The position numbers were made by a program, and so were the translations under genes. This document shows positions 1 through 11,442 of a DNA stretch of 64,000 nucleotides, piece after piece. A model generated the notes under the pieces. It worked only from the letters and a program-made list of their open reading frames with translations. It made no database searches and was not told the DNA's origin. This DNA is from Onchidella celtica (lineage: Eukaryota > Mollusca > Gastropoda > Systellommatophora > Onchidiidae). The stretch spans positions 12,871,633 to 12,935,632 of the forward strand of contig OZ007583.1 in the NCBI GenBank assembly GCA_963931925.1, written 5' to 3'. Position 1 is the stretch's first letter, and each line of letters opens with the position of its first letter.

Positions 1-1
1 A

Positions 2-1003
2 CAGACCTATCGGACTGCTCCGGGAATATACGAAAGCCAGTTCAGGTGTTACAACTGTGGCAGAGAAGGCCACCATGCTAAGGAGTGTAGAGTTAGGCCG
101 GAGACGGCAAATACATGTTTCGTCGTGTTCACCACAGAGAGTGACGAAAACAGCATAAATGCGAGGACATCACGAGCTATCCCGGTTATGTCAGCCCTCC
201 ACGATCAGGGTGTTTTAACACTATATCAGGGTCAAGTGAACGCAAAACGCGCATTAGTATTGCGGGACTCGGGCTGTACCACCATCGGGGTGCGGGAATC
301 CCTTGTTCGTCCCACGCAGCTCCTTGATCGGCGGGCAACGTGTATTACATTTGGGGGATCGAGAGAACATTTCCGCCTTGCAAAGGTGTATATAGACACA
401 CCCTTTCTTACTGGTGTAGTCACCGCCTGTGTCTGGCCAAACCCGGTTGCGGACCTGATAATCGGGAACATACCCCAGGTTAAAGATGTCCCTCAAGGTA
501 AACTTCAGATGTGGAACGAGTAAGAGGACATTGCGTGTGTCACCACGCGACAGCAGGGGCGTCGCCAAGCTGACGGTGCGTTGCGAAAGATTGCCGTAGA
601 CTTAAACGTGACCCCTGACGTTTTCCATAATGAGCAGCGCTCAGATTCGTCTCTAAGTCACCTCTTTACCAAGGTTCATCCTGACGCCCCAGATACGACC
701 GAATACTGTATTAGGGATGACCTATTGTACCGCGTTTTTCGAAGCAAGCGCGAGATCATCATGCAGTTGGTAATACCCAGCTCTTTTCGCCGAGACATCC
801 TTCGTCTCGCGCACGATACTGCGTTATCTGGCCACCAGAGTAAGGCTAGGACGAAGGCCAGAGTTCTGTCACAGTTCTTTTGGCCTGGCGTGTACGCGGA
901 CATTAATCGCTTTGTGTCGAGATGTGACACTTGCCGAAAGAGCTCTTCGGGATATAGCTTCGCGGGCGCCTCAAGAGATGCCAACTGTCTCAACGCCGTC
1001 CTT
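2..1003 (+). pseudogene. Ty3/gypsy gag-pol fossil, gag end to integrase start (element GyD)
   Basis: The frame is already open at the window edge. In order it shows a gag CCHC zinc knuckle (47-88), an aspartic protease with its D-S-G triad at 266-274, and the integrase zinc-binding domain (His codon at 812, CxxC at 923-934). It resembles the GyA pol closely by eye. A TAA at 521-523 interrupts an otherwise continuous frame. Near 940-968 the homology moves to another frame (the peptide APQEMPTVS matches GyA there), and it stops at about 1003, before the integrase catalytic core. In an intact relative, integrase core, RT and RNase H would follow. This is a dead copy. The domain calls are secure; the exact 3' break is approximate. 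Confidence 0.85.
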
Positions 1004-1842
1004 TTGTTAGTCTAACGTCTTGTTGTAATTTATTATCTTTTTACACATTCGTTATATCGGACGTACCTTTTCTAGTTTACATTTAATTTTTCTTGCATAC
1101 TTGAATTGATTCATGTGTTGTGACACGATGGGCGAGTTCATGAATAAATCTGATTTAGTAGGGAGTGAAGTTTATTGACCCTCCTGCTTGAGTAACGACT
1201 ATTAAGGAATTGTTGGAATCTGTGCATTGAGCACACTGCCAGTTCTAGGTAATTATTAATTTATAAACGATCTCGTCCTTAAAATTGACGGGCTCCCGAG
1301 AGGGCATGAGAAGACTGCTTTAGGGGGGGTGACTTTTGAGAAGTGAGTACTGAGTAGTGAGTGTTGGGTTTATTGTCGGCTGGTGCCGCCGCCAGAGGAG
1401 CAATTTGGAGATTGTCTCAGGGGATGTGTCTGTATCAGTATCGAGGTGATATCGGTATGATAGCTATGTGGAAAATTTGAGATGCGGAACAGATTTCTGC
1501 AAAAGAAGTAGAGTTGAGAAATTAGATCGTAATGGAGAATTGAGTATTGAGGTAGAGTGTAGAGTATTGTAAAACCGATTATGTCTATGGCTCTCCACGT
1601 TTTTGTGGACCAGCGAGCGTATACCAAATGTGAGAATTAAGAATTAAACTGATTATGAATGTGGCTCTCCACGTGGTCCAGTGGACGAGTTACCTACGTA
1701 CATACCCGATTTGAGTAATGAGTGAACGGATTATGATTATATACCGACATGGATGTAGCGCGTGTCGAGTGTGTGGGGTCCAAAAAAAAAAGGGGGGAAG
1801 GGAATGACAGCGTGCACAATCGCCTCGTAGCATCTCTGTCTG
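1004..1842. other. Unassigned stretch between two GyD remnants
   Basis: No coding homology is visible. The segment has degenerate internal repetition: GAGTA/GAGTG-rich runs around 1340-1360 and 1535-1570, and two copies of TGGCTCTCCACGT near 1588 and 1661. It lies where integrase core and RT of GyD should be, so it is either replaced sequence or unrecognisably decayed element. Confidence 0.4.
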
Positions 1843-2060
1843 ATGTATACCGGACTGGATATTGGTATCAAAAGAAGCTCTATACTATTGTTGCATTCAG
1901 AGAAGCGCGATGTTATTGTTAAATCAAGAGAAGCGCTATGCTATTTTGAACGTGAATGTCAGGCAATTATCTTGTCGACGCTCTGTTATTTAGGCTTAAT
2001 TACGCCCACATTGTACTTATCATAGACCAGAATTTAGTTATCCTATTTAAAGTCTGTTGA
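1843..2060 (+). pseudogene. Degenerate RNase H remnant of GyD
   Basis: The translation SREALCYFERECQAIILS matches the RNase H segment SRKLL...YAIIERECLAIIF of GyA. After a frameshift, IIDQNLVILFK matches its ETDHRPLLFLK segment. This suggests the 3' end of the GyD pol survives here while the middle is missing. A G-rich PPT-like run (CCGGGGGTGGAATCACA) follows at about 2101-2117, directly before the GyA insertion point. Confidence 0.55.
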
Positions 2061-2114
2061 AGATTGGGGTTGGAGAAATTGTTAACATCTCATTCGGAGA
2101 CCGGGGGTGGAATC

Positions 2115-2119
2115 ACATA
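2115..2119. repeat. Target-site duplication of GyA, left copy
   Basis: ACATA directly precedes the left LTR and is repeated at 11438-11442 directly after the right LTR. Five base pairs is the usual Ty3/gypsy duplication length. Confidence 0.85.
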
Positions 2120-3450
2120 TGTTACGAGCTGGGTCCTCGAGTGTTACGAGTTCAAAGAAGGGTGTTACAGATGGGGATTACTGTGCTCGTGTTTTACGGG
2201 GATGGTTAATTATAAATTTACGTGTTCGACTGCATTTTTAATAAATATCGAGAGGTTTTAGAAATTACTCTGCCATACCATGCCACATACACTAATAACA
2301 ATTTCGAGTAGGTTATATCAAGGACCTTGTAGGGCCACAAATTTATTACCTAAATACCTAACAATTTCGTTTATCGTTTACATATTAAAAGACAACATCA
2401 GCAGCATCAAATGAAAATACTAAAATACATAACTATCAATCTCCTCTAGAGTCTTAAGAGATTTGAAGCTCTATATCATTCTGATTCATTCACAGTTTAC
2501 CTAGCAATTATTTATCTTCAGAAATATAGACTGCCTACTATCTCACAAATAATATAGACTCTACTTATGTCTCAGACGACAATATTAACTCATTTAACTG
2601 CTTATAAAGGATCAAACCGTCAAGACACACTGACGTAGTTAAGATAGATCTAGATCTGTTCTAGGATGGGCTGGCAATCTCCAGCCTCATCCAGACACAT
2701 CAATTACAATTTACAAATGTGTATATCAGTCACTCTTTCTAGATCTTAATTGCAAGTAAAACTTTATGGTCTTGCATTCCTTTGGTCGCACTTCTACTGG
2801 AAAGTTAGGGTCAGATTCACATCATCTCGAATCATTGTGATGAAACTTATGATTGGTTCCCTGAAACGATTCAGGGAACTGGAGAAAATAGCTGTGGGTT
2901 ATTTTCATTGTCTATCCAGGACATAGACATGACGTTAACAGTCTGTTGGTTCTCTCTGGCTGAACCCCTAGCCGACGACCTTCGTAGCTGGAAGATCTAC
3001 ATGGAAGTGAGGTAGCATAAACATGTCACCGCTTATCTTCTGCAACTCACGTGACTGCTCAAATTTGATTGGTGCATCCACTTCGAGCTCCGCTCGCAGC
3101 GCCAATAGATTCTATTAATAGTAACAGACAAAGTCAGACCTAGGATGTCAAAACCTTTCGCAAAGTCTCTACACCCTAAACGTTTTATGTACGAATTTCT
3201 TCACTCCTTATTCGCCCCGTCTTTCCCTGTTAAAGTACACCCAAACTACGGGGTTGCAAACTGCATCGTCACTGTTAATTTATCCATTCGTTCTATCTTG
3301 CCCCACTTTCTCTCCATCTCTAAGAAAAGCGTTACAAAAACAAACTGTCCACCGGAATAGTTCAAGGACGTTTGCACTGGCTAAAATCAATGATGCCATG
3401 TAATAAACAATGCGTGACCTAGCACGGCAATTCAAATCCTAATCCTGACA
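2120..3450 (-). repeat. GyA 3' LTR
   Basis: Direct repeat of 10107-11437, same length. Plus-strand ends are TGTTACGAG and CCTGACA. A 71-codon frame at 3145-3360 is repeated identically in the other LTR; it has no recognisable similarity and I treat it as chance. Confidence 0.93.
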
Positions 3451-3464
3451 TATCCCCCACCCCA
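3451..3464 (-). promoter_or_regulatory. GyA polypurine tract
   Basis: In sense orientation this is TGGGGTGGGGGATA, ending exactly at the 3' LTR (TGTCAGG). Plus-strand DNA synthesis would start here. The GyC elements have almost the same tract. Confidence 0.8.
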
Positions 3465-4130
3465 GTGAAAATTTTAAATAAAATTTACACGATAAGATCC
3501 AAGAAATCTCAAAGTTATTGTGGTAGGGGCTTAAGTAGCACTGTAGAAAGATGAGACCCAAGCTTGAGAAGAAAAATCTAAGTAAGAACGTGCATATTGG
3601 ATGGACAAAAAGCATACAATTATTGATGCCACGTTCTATAGAATTTATTCTATTTAAATATTCTTACTGCACACAATCAAAATTCTCAGAAACATCTATA
3701 ATAATAATGAGTATATCACTGTATACTGCTGGATTAAAGTATAACTATTATCAAATAATGAAGCCTTACTGAAGGAATAGGCTCATAATTATCCAGTCAA
3801 CACACACAATTGCTGCTTATATACACATTCACACACAATATATTGTTAATTAAAATACTGTGGTATCCAATGGCAGCAGTAGCTCTGGTAGCTTGGTTTG
3901 CCATGTCTTCATCTCATTGACCCGCTGACAAGGGCGTCAGGTTTGCCAGAAGTTCAGGTCACAGTCAGGAATGACGCTGGTGGAAAGAGGATATTCACAA
4001 AAAAAAAGGATTGTAAAACTGGTTCATAAAGTAATGAACAAGATAAATGTGGATCCATCCACCGTCTAGAATTGAGGGGGACAAGCACTATCCAACCCCA
4101 ATACAAGACACAACACTCTTTAATAGGAAA
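3465..4130 (-). other. GyA 3' untranslated region
   Basis: No envelope-like or other reading frame between the RNase H stop and the PPT. Positions 3862-3930 carry a roughly 70-bp sequence that recurs inverted outside the element at 11551-11620. Confidence 0.6.
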
Positions 4131-7100
4131 TTAAATGAGACGTGACAAAATATCAGCTTGGGAATTGTCACCGCCAGGGATAGCACGGATTACAAACCGG
4201 TATTCCTGGAGTGCAAGACTCCATCTCGTTAATCGAGCATTTTTAGCCCTGTTAGTCTTTAAGAATAACAACGGACGATGGTCCGTTTCAATTATAAATT
4301 CAGACATGAGTAGATATCTCGAAAATGCGTTTACAGCAAAAATGATAGCGAGGCACTCTCGCTCGATAATGGCATAGCGGCATTCCCTATCTAGCAACTT
4401 GCGGCTGGCGTATAGACATGGCCGCAAGGTATCGTCTCGTTCCTGTAATAACACAGCTCCCAATCCCTTGTCCGACGCATCAGTGCGGACAATAAATATT
4501 TGGTTTATATCTGGTAGTATGAGAATGGGGGAGGTGGAAAACAATTGTTGAACGGTACGAAGTGTATCAGCACATTCGGTTGTCCATTTAACTTTATTAG
4601 GAAAATTCTTTCTTGTGAGGTCCGACAACGGAGCTGTAAGCGAAGAAAAATTTGGAATGAATTTCCTATAATAGTTAAGAAAGCCCAATAAACTACGAAC
4701 TTCTTTCTTAGTTCGAGGAGGTTGGAGCTTTAAGATGGTAGTTATCTTCTTGTCATCAGGAGTCTGAACGCCGTGGGCAATTGTATGGCCCAGAAAATTA
4801 ATTTTATTGTAGCCTAAAAATACCTTACTGGGTTTCGCCGTAAGGCCAGCTCGACGAAGAGCAATAAAAACTTGTCGTAGGGCTGCGAGGTGGCCCGACC
4901 AATCGGTTTCATAAATACAAATGTCGTCAAAATACGACAATACGGAACTCATACCCTGGAGCAATATTGTCATCATACGGGCGAAAGTAGCAGGGGCTGT
5001 AACTAACCCGAAAGGCATATAGCGCCACTGCATAAGACCCAACGGGGTCTGAAAGGCGGTATATTACTTGCTATTCTCATCAAGCGGAATTTGCCAATAA
5101 CCTTTGGAAAGATCGATTTTAGAAAAAATCGTTGCCCTCGCTAACTGAGCAAAAAGATTCTCCTGGTTGGGAATCGGTTCCGCGTCATATATCGTAACCT
5201 CATTAAGTTTACGATAGTCAATACAAAAACGCACTGTATCATCTTTTTTTTTCACTAAGACGATGGGTGAGTTATATGGGCTCGTCGATCGTTCTATCAC
5301 TCCCAGGTGAAACATGTTACGTACCTCGGTTATTATAGTCTCTTGTGCGTGCAGCGGACGCGGATATGGTTTAACAAAGACGGGTATATCCGTCTTCAAT
5401 CTTATAACATGCTGTACCAAAGAAGTATTACCTGGTAGATCAGTAAAGACTGTAGTAAACTCGTTAAGCAAATCTCTTAAATCTTGCCTTTGCGATTCAG
5501 ATAAATCTGGATTTATATTCACATCCGAAGTGTTTTCAGAAGATCGAAGTGCGGGGATTGAATTCTCTATCTTAATAGGATCATCATCGTCAACTGAAAC
5601 CAAGGCCGCATTGGCCTGAACAATGACATTTCGGCGATTATTCTGGCGATTATCATCGTCGGACAGGTACTGCTTTAACATATTTATATGGAAGACTTTG
5701 TCCTGTCCTCGAATCTTGATAAGATAATTTACTCGAGAAAGTCTCTTTAGAACTTTAAAAGGTCCCTTCCATGTAAGAAGGAGTTTATTTTTGGTCTCCG
5801 GAAGGAGAACAAGAGTTTGGTCTCCGACGGCCAAGGTTCGCAATCGGCTACCTTGATCACGATATTGTTTATAAAGACTCGCATGCGCAGTTGAAGATTT
5901 TTGTGCGAGCTGACATGCGTTAAGAATTCGATGGCGCAAGTCTACAACGTATTGATATGCAGACCGCGTATCATTGTCGTCGGTGTCTGATCCGGCGAAT
6001 AAATCATGGAGTATGGCCATTGGACCACGCGGCTTACGACCATACAATAATTCGAAGGGAGAAAAACCGGTCGATGCGTTCGGTAGTTCTCGGTATGCAA
6101 AAAGAATAGCGGGGAGTTGTCGATCCCAATCACTCGGTTTGTAGGCGGAAACTCGCGCAAGCATACTTTTCATGGTAGCATTCCAACGTTCACAGCAGCC
6201 ATTAGACTGTGGGTGATATGGAGATGTCAATCTTTGTTTAATCCCGACCAACTCCAAGACTTTCTTAAAAAGCTCAGAGGTAAACTGTGGACCTCTGTCC
6301 GATAAAATTTCAACTGGAAACCCAAGACGCGAAAAAATAGTAATAAGAGCTTCAGCGACATGATCAGCTGAAATGTCTTTTAGCGGAATGGCCTCTGGCC
6401 AACGGGTTGCGTAGTCAATGACAGAAAGTATAAAACGATGTCCTCTGTCTGACTTGTGTAGAGGACCAACTATATCTACGGCAACGCGCTCAAATGGTCT
6501 GGAAACCATAGGCATCTCCTGCAGAGGAGCTCTCGATGCTCTTCCTTTAGGTGTACGTCTCTGACATACGTCACATGTTGATACGAACCGGTTTACATCT
6601 GCGTAAATACTGGGCCAAAAAAATTGCGATAGTATTCGAGACTTAGTTCTGGCCTTTCCCTGGTGACCCGCCAAGGAAGTGTCATGCGCGAGACGAATAA
6701 TGTCGCGACGAAAAGATCTCGGTACTACAAGCTGCATAATGGCCTCTCGCTTATTCCGAAAATTACGATATAATAAGTCATCTTTAATAAGAAACTTAGA
6801 GGTATCCGGTGCGGTAGGATCAACCTTAGCAAACAAATGTTTCAATGTGGGATCTGAATGTTGCTCATCATGAAATGCACTAGACGTTATGTTCACTTCA
6901 ATAGTAGGATTACTCAATGGACTGTCTGCTCGTCGACTCGATTGTAAGCGTGTTGTCGCACAAGCAACACTCTCATCCTCATTCCAAATTTCCAAGTTAC
7001 CGATAGGAAACTTATTTACTTGAGGTACATTCCCTATGATTACATCAGCCACTGGATTAGGCAGTACACATGCAGTAACAATACCTGTGAGAAAAGGTGT

Positions 7101-7331
7101 ATCAATATAAACTTCTGCAAGACGGAATCGCTCTACAGATCCGCCAAAAGTAATACAAGTTACCTCCTTGTCCAAAAATTGTGTTGGACGGACTAGTGAC
7201 TGTCGAACGCCGATAGTCGTGCATCCGGAGTCACGTAGAACAGAAGCGCGAATCGCGTTCACGCGGCCCTGGTAAAATGTTAATTCACCCAGTTCATGTA
7301 GGGCGGACATGACTGGAATAGTCTTTGATTG
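4131..7331 (-). pseudogene. pol: GyA pol: protease-integrase-RT-RNase H, with in-frame stops
   Basis: It continues the gag frame past the TGA at 7332-7334. Protease has D-S-G near 7224-7232. Next come an integrase HHCC domain (CDVCQRR) and the integrase core (AVDIVGP; SDRGPQFTSE; CCERWN). A GPY-type module (LLTWKGPFKV) follows, then RT (FCIDYRKLN, SKIDLSKGYW, MPFGL, catalytic FDD in SYFDDI) and RNase H (RTDASDKGLG, ERECLAI, ETDHRPL). A TAA at 5064-5066, in the middle of RT, breaks the frame; the text continues in frame on both sides (DENSK, stop, YTAFQTP). Integrase before RT is the Gmr1-like order. The copy is probably defective, although its LTRs are nearly identical. Confidence 0.9.
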
Positions 7332-8582
7332 TCATGAAGATTCAGAATGACCGTCAGTCTCATAAAGTGTAGGTTTAACCGAGCAGGCATTTGCGGATTC
7401 CAATTTCACGTTACAAAATCTCTGTATGTGGCCTACCCTATTACACTTATAACATATAGTACGATTAGGATCGTTTCCACGATAGGGAAGACTCTGCGGT
7501 CTATTATAATTATGATTATCATCAAAATGCACTCGTCGCGGCGGTCCCTGAGGCCGGTTATATTGTTGGCCTGGATAGTTGCCACGATAATATGGGCGAG
7601 GCTCGTAAAAAGAATAACTCTGGTATCCTCGACGCGGGGATACATTACCTCGATTCGGAAAATCTCTCTGTCTACAAAAAGGCGGCTCTGATTGAAAGCG
7701 TGAATTTGGGGCCTGACGACGAGTCGGCCTTGAACGATCGTGTCCGGTTGGCGCTCCTTTGCCTACGTTGGCATAACACGGTGTTGTAGTTGAAGGCTTT
7801 GCCAAAGGACGATTTGGGTGGGCGGACGCGTATCGTTCGGCGCACGATGTGATTTCTTCAGAGGATGTCGGAGCCCTCTCTTTAAGGTGGGCGACTAAAT
7901 CGGAATGACATGCGGTATAGATTTGGTCCTTTAAGACCAAATCGTAAAGTTGGGAATAATTTCCGGTAGTTACGTTCGCGAGCTCAATCCAGCGATCTAA
8001 ATAATGTTTCAACCGATTGACATAAGTTGAGAAATTTTCAGATGGCTCAGGTTTACATGAGCGAAATCTTTGATGGAAGCCATCCTCGGTATGCTGGAAT
8101 CGCTTAAGCAGTGCTGTTTTAAGCTTGTCATAATCGTTGGCATCTTCTACTTTAAGGCTGTGAAATACCTCTAAAGCCTTACCTGTTAATAAATTGGACA
8201 GGCATGAACTGTACATCGCCTGCTGCCATCCGACGCATTTAGCGTGTAACTCGAACCGATGTAAATATGCGTCGATCCGGTCGAGTTTTTCATTAAATGG
8301 TGGTAGTTTTGGTTTAGTAGCATAAGAATTGGTGGCAGTAGTGGGTGTTACAAGCGATTGTTGCTCTAACTTTTTCATTGCGAGTTCATGCTGTCTTTCC
8401 TTTTCTCTTTCTACTTCTTTTTCTCTTTCTCTTTCTTCTTTTTCTCTTTCTCTTTCTCTTGCTTCTTTTCGATCCTCGCGCTCTCGGTCTTGTTGTACGT
8501 GTCGTTCGCACCACGCGGCGCGTTCTTCCTCTGGTATGCCCAGAACTTTGGCAGATTCTAAATATTTAAGAAACTCAGCCAT
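7332..8582 (-). CDS. gag: GyA Gag (nucleocapsid-type structural protein)
   Basis: 416 codons from the ATG at 8580-8582. Residues about 25-70 are a Glu/Arg/Lys-rich predicted coiled coil, whose antisense gives the CT-rich plus strand near 8395-8470. A capsid-like region follows, then an Arg/Tyr/Pro/Gly-rich linker and one CCHC knuckle (CYKCNRVGHIQRFC, residues 377-390) that would bind element RNA. The frame ends at TGA, and the next codons stay in frame with protease. The aligned GyD codon is CGA, so the stop looks like a CGA to TGA change rather than a natural gag-pol boundary, although read-through cannot be excluded. Confidence 0.87.
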   Translation of the reverse strand: MAEFLKYLESAKVLGIPEEERAAWCERHVQQDREREDRKEAREREREKEEREREKEVEREKERQHELAMKKLEQQSLVTPTTATNSYATKPKLPPFNEKLDRIDAYLHRFELHAKCVGWQQAMYSSCLSNLLTGKALEVFHSLKVEDANDYDKLKTALLKRFQHTEDGFHQRFRSCKPEPSENFSTYVNRLKHYLDRWIELANVTTGNYSQLYDLVLKDQIYTACHSDLVAHLKERAPTSSEEITSCAERYASAHPNRPLAKPSTTTPCYANVGKGAPTGHDRSRPTRRQAPNSRFQSEPPFCRQRDFPNRGNVSPRRGYQSYSFYEPRPYYRGNYPGQQYNRPQGPPRRVHFDDNHNYNRPQSLPYRGNDPNRTICYKCNRVGHIQRFCNVKLESANACSVKPTLYETDGHSESS

Positions 8583-10092
8583 GATATGTTAAAGTCTGTA
8601 AATAGTAAGTATTTACCTACTATTAAGGTATATCGCGGTATCAATTATATTATATGAACAGTTATTGACTGTTAATATTAACTCAGTGTCTTATGTTAGC
8701 ACTGCTTCGCGAAAAGAACGTTCTATCTCTCTCTCTCAAAATTATAGGCAGTATCACTTAAACTGCAAACACTTTATCTCTCTCTGAAAATTACAAGCAG
8801 TATCACTTAAACTGCAAACACTTTATCTCTCTCTGAAAATTACAAGCAGTATCACTTAAACTGCAAAAACTTTATCTCTCTCTCTCTCAATATAAATTCT
8901 AGTAAGGCAGTGCCGTCTATCCGTTGCTCCCACTGCAATAAAATACTATATATCGCCTTTACTGCGATAAATTAATGTCTCGAGTGATCACTCTCAAAAT
9001 TTACGTCTCTCTCAACGCGACGAACCAGTGTCCTCTGTTATCACTGTCAAAAAACGAATCGCTCTCTCAATGCGATGAATCAAAACTATATCTTTCTCAA
9101 CACGACAAATTTGAAATATCTCTGTGTTCTCAAAACACTCTCAAAATTCTCTCTCTTCTCAAAACACGCACACGCAGTGTCTTCTGTTACCACTGCAAAA
9201 TTATTCTCTCTAGATCTATCTTCAACGTGAAATTGTCACGTGAACCAAAAATTATTATATTCCTCTCTCTCTCATATATGTCAATACCAGATTACAATTC
9301 AACGTGGTTTTAGCACGTGAAACACCTCAGGCATATATTGTAAACATATCAATGTTAGTATAGTAGTTCAAAGTTTATAAGCAAAAAAAAATACAATAAA
9401 CAGGACGGTATACTGACAAGTAAAACGAACGATAACAGACCCTACAAGTCCTAACTTATATTACAGAAAGTTTGAGAAGAAAACAGGAGAGACATCTTCC
9501 TAAAGAAAAGTGAGGAAGGAAAAGAACGCCACAATCTATACGAATAATGGATCCCTAATAGAACTATTCACAGAGAAGCAAATCCCCCCGAGTTATTTTA
9601 CATAGCCACCAAGGCCTCCAATATCCTTCGTAATGGCAAAGAAGATATGCTAACCTATGATCCCAACCAACCTCCCGCACTTAAACTAAACATATAGTAA
9701 ATAGTAAAATGGCCTGGAACAATACACACAGAGCGGAAAGTACGTCGCCCTCCCCAAGACTGTTAGATAGATGGATCACTTATCTTTATTTTTGAGGAAT
9801 TCAGATGGTAAATATCCTCAATCCATAGCTCCAAGCCCAAACTTGTATTTCTGTCTGAAGTAGAACTGGATGATGAAAGGGTTCCCTCGCCGGTGTCCAC
9901 GGGTCAATGGGATGAGTTCACCATATGAAATTGAAATACAAAATATTCGATTAATACAAATTGTTTAAACTCTATAATAAAAGACCTGAAAAGATAATAT
10001 TACAAAAGTACAATATTAAATGATGGAATAAAAAATACAATAGGTGTTAAATAATTTATCTAAGTGGCATGGCGTTATCTAAGGTTCTTTAA
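8583..10092 (-). other. GyA long 5' leader
   Basis: About 1.5 kb lies between PBS and gag ATG, long for a Ty3/gypsy element. The plus strand is CT-rich. It holds a 49-bp tandem repeat (about 8723-8876) and scattered ACTGC/CACTG motifs up to about 9310. No credible reading frame. Confidence 0.65.
8723..8876. repeat. 49-bp tandem repeat in GyA leader
   Basis: Three consecutive copies of a unit containing GCAGTATCACTTAAACTGCA followed by a TCTCTC run; the unit starts recur at 8748, 8797 and 8846. Confidence 0.85.
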
Positions 10093-10105
10093 GGGTCCCT
10101 CTCCA
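10093..10105 (-). promoter_or_regulatory. GyA candidate primer-binding site
   Basis: In sense orientation TGGAGAGGGACCC starts one nucleotide after the 5' LTR. Position and the TGG start fit a tRNA PBS, and the 1-nt spacer is the same as in GyB and GyC2. I cannot match the rest to a specific tRNA. Confidence 0.55.
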
Positions 10106-10106
10106 G

Positions 10107-11437
10107 TGTTACGAGCTGGGTCCTCGAGTGTTACGAGTTCAAAGAAGGGTGTTACAGATGGGGATTACTGTGCTCGTGTTTTACGGGGATGGTTAATTAT
10201 AAATTTACGTGTTCGACTGCATTTTTAATAAATATCGAGAGGTTTTAGAAATTACTCTGCCATACCATGCCACATACACTAATAACAATTTCGAGTAGGT
10301 TATATCAAGGACCTTGTAGGGCCACAAATTTATTACCTAAATACCTAACAATTTCGTTTATCGTTTACATATTAAAAGACAACATCAGCAGCATCAAATG
10401 AAAATACTAAAATACATAACTATCAATCTCCTCTAGAGTCTTAAGAGATTTGAAGCTCTATATCATTCTGATTCATTCACAGTTTACCTAGCAATTATTT
10501 ATCTTCAGAAATATAGACTGCCTACTATCTCACAAATAATATAGACTCTACTTATGTCTCAGACGACAATATTAACTCATTTAACTGCTTATAAAGGATC
10601 AAACCGTCAAGACACACTGACGTAGTTAAGATAGATCTAGATCTGTTCTAGGATGGGCTGGCAATCCCCAGCCTCATCCAGACACATCAATTACAATTTA
10701 CAAATGTGTATATCAGTCACTCTTTCTAGATCTTAATTGCAAGTAAAACTTTATGGTCTTGCATTCCTTTGGTCGCACTTCTACTGGAAAGTTAGGGTCA
10801 GATTCACATCATCTCGAATCATTGTGATGAAACTTACGATTGGTTCCCTGAAACGATTCAGGGAACTGGAGAAAATAGCTGTGGGTTATTTTCATTGTCT
10901 ATCCAGGACATAGACATGACGTTAACAGTCTGTTGGTTCTCTCTGGCTGAACCCCTAGCCGACGACCTTCGTAGCTGGAAGATCTACATGGAAGTGAGGT
11001 AGCATAAACATGTCACCGCTTATCTTCTGCAACTCACGTGACTGCTCAAATTTGATTGGTGCATCCACTTCGAGCTCCGCTCGCAGCGCCAATAGATTCT
11101 ATTAATAGTAACAGACAAAGTCAGACCTAGGATGTCAAAACCTTTCGCAAAGTCTCTACACCCTAAACGTTTTATGTACGAATTTCTTCACTCCTTATTC
11201 GCCCCGTCTTTCCCTGTTAAAGTACACCCAAACTACGGGGTTGCAAACTGCATCGTCACTGTTAATTTATCCATTCGTTCTATCTTGCCCCACTTTCTCT
11301 CCATCTCTAAGAAAAGCGTTACAAAAACAAACTGTCCACCGGAATAGTTCAAGGACGTTTGCACTGGCTAAAATCAATGATGCCATGTAATAAACAATGC
11401 GTGACCTAGCACGGCAATTCAAATCCTAATCCTGACA
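10107..11437 (-). repeat. GyA 5' LTR
   Basis: Partner of 2120-3450. At its U5 end the terminal motif TGTTACGAG (plus strand) recurs at 10107, 10129 and, in part, 10150. See the finding on repeated U5/PBS junctions. Confidence 0.93.
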
Positions 11438-11442
11438 ACATA
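11438..11442. repeat. Target-site duplication of GyA, right copy
   Basis: ACATA, matching 2115-2119. Confidence 0.85.

Larger units (their letters stand above)
2120..11437 (-). mobile_element. Ty3/gypsy LTR retrotransposon GyA, complete
   Basis: A 9318-bp element reading on the minus strand. It has 1331-bp direct LTRs (2120-3450 and 10107-11437) that begin TG and end CA, a 5-bp duplication ACATA, a PPT next to the 3' LTR and a PBS-like site next to the 5' LTR. By eye the LTRs differ at only two positions (2680/10667 and 2850/10837), so the insertion is recent. Gag-pol occupies 4131-8582 in a single frame with two in-frame stops. The pol order is protease, integrase, RT, RNase H, the order of Gmr1-like elements. 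It is flanked on the left by the older GyD fossil in opposite orientation. Confidence 0.93.

Noticed and set aside
3145-3360. 71-codon frame repeated at 11132-11347, possible small accessory protein
   Set aside because: The repetition is explained by the LTRs. No recognisable motif, and it reads against the direction of the element.
8395-8470. CT-rich tract suspected to be a microsatellite
   Set aside because: It is the antisense of the Glu/Arg/Lys codons in the GyA gag coiled coil.
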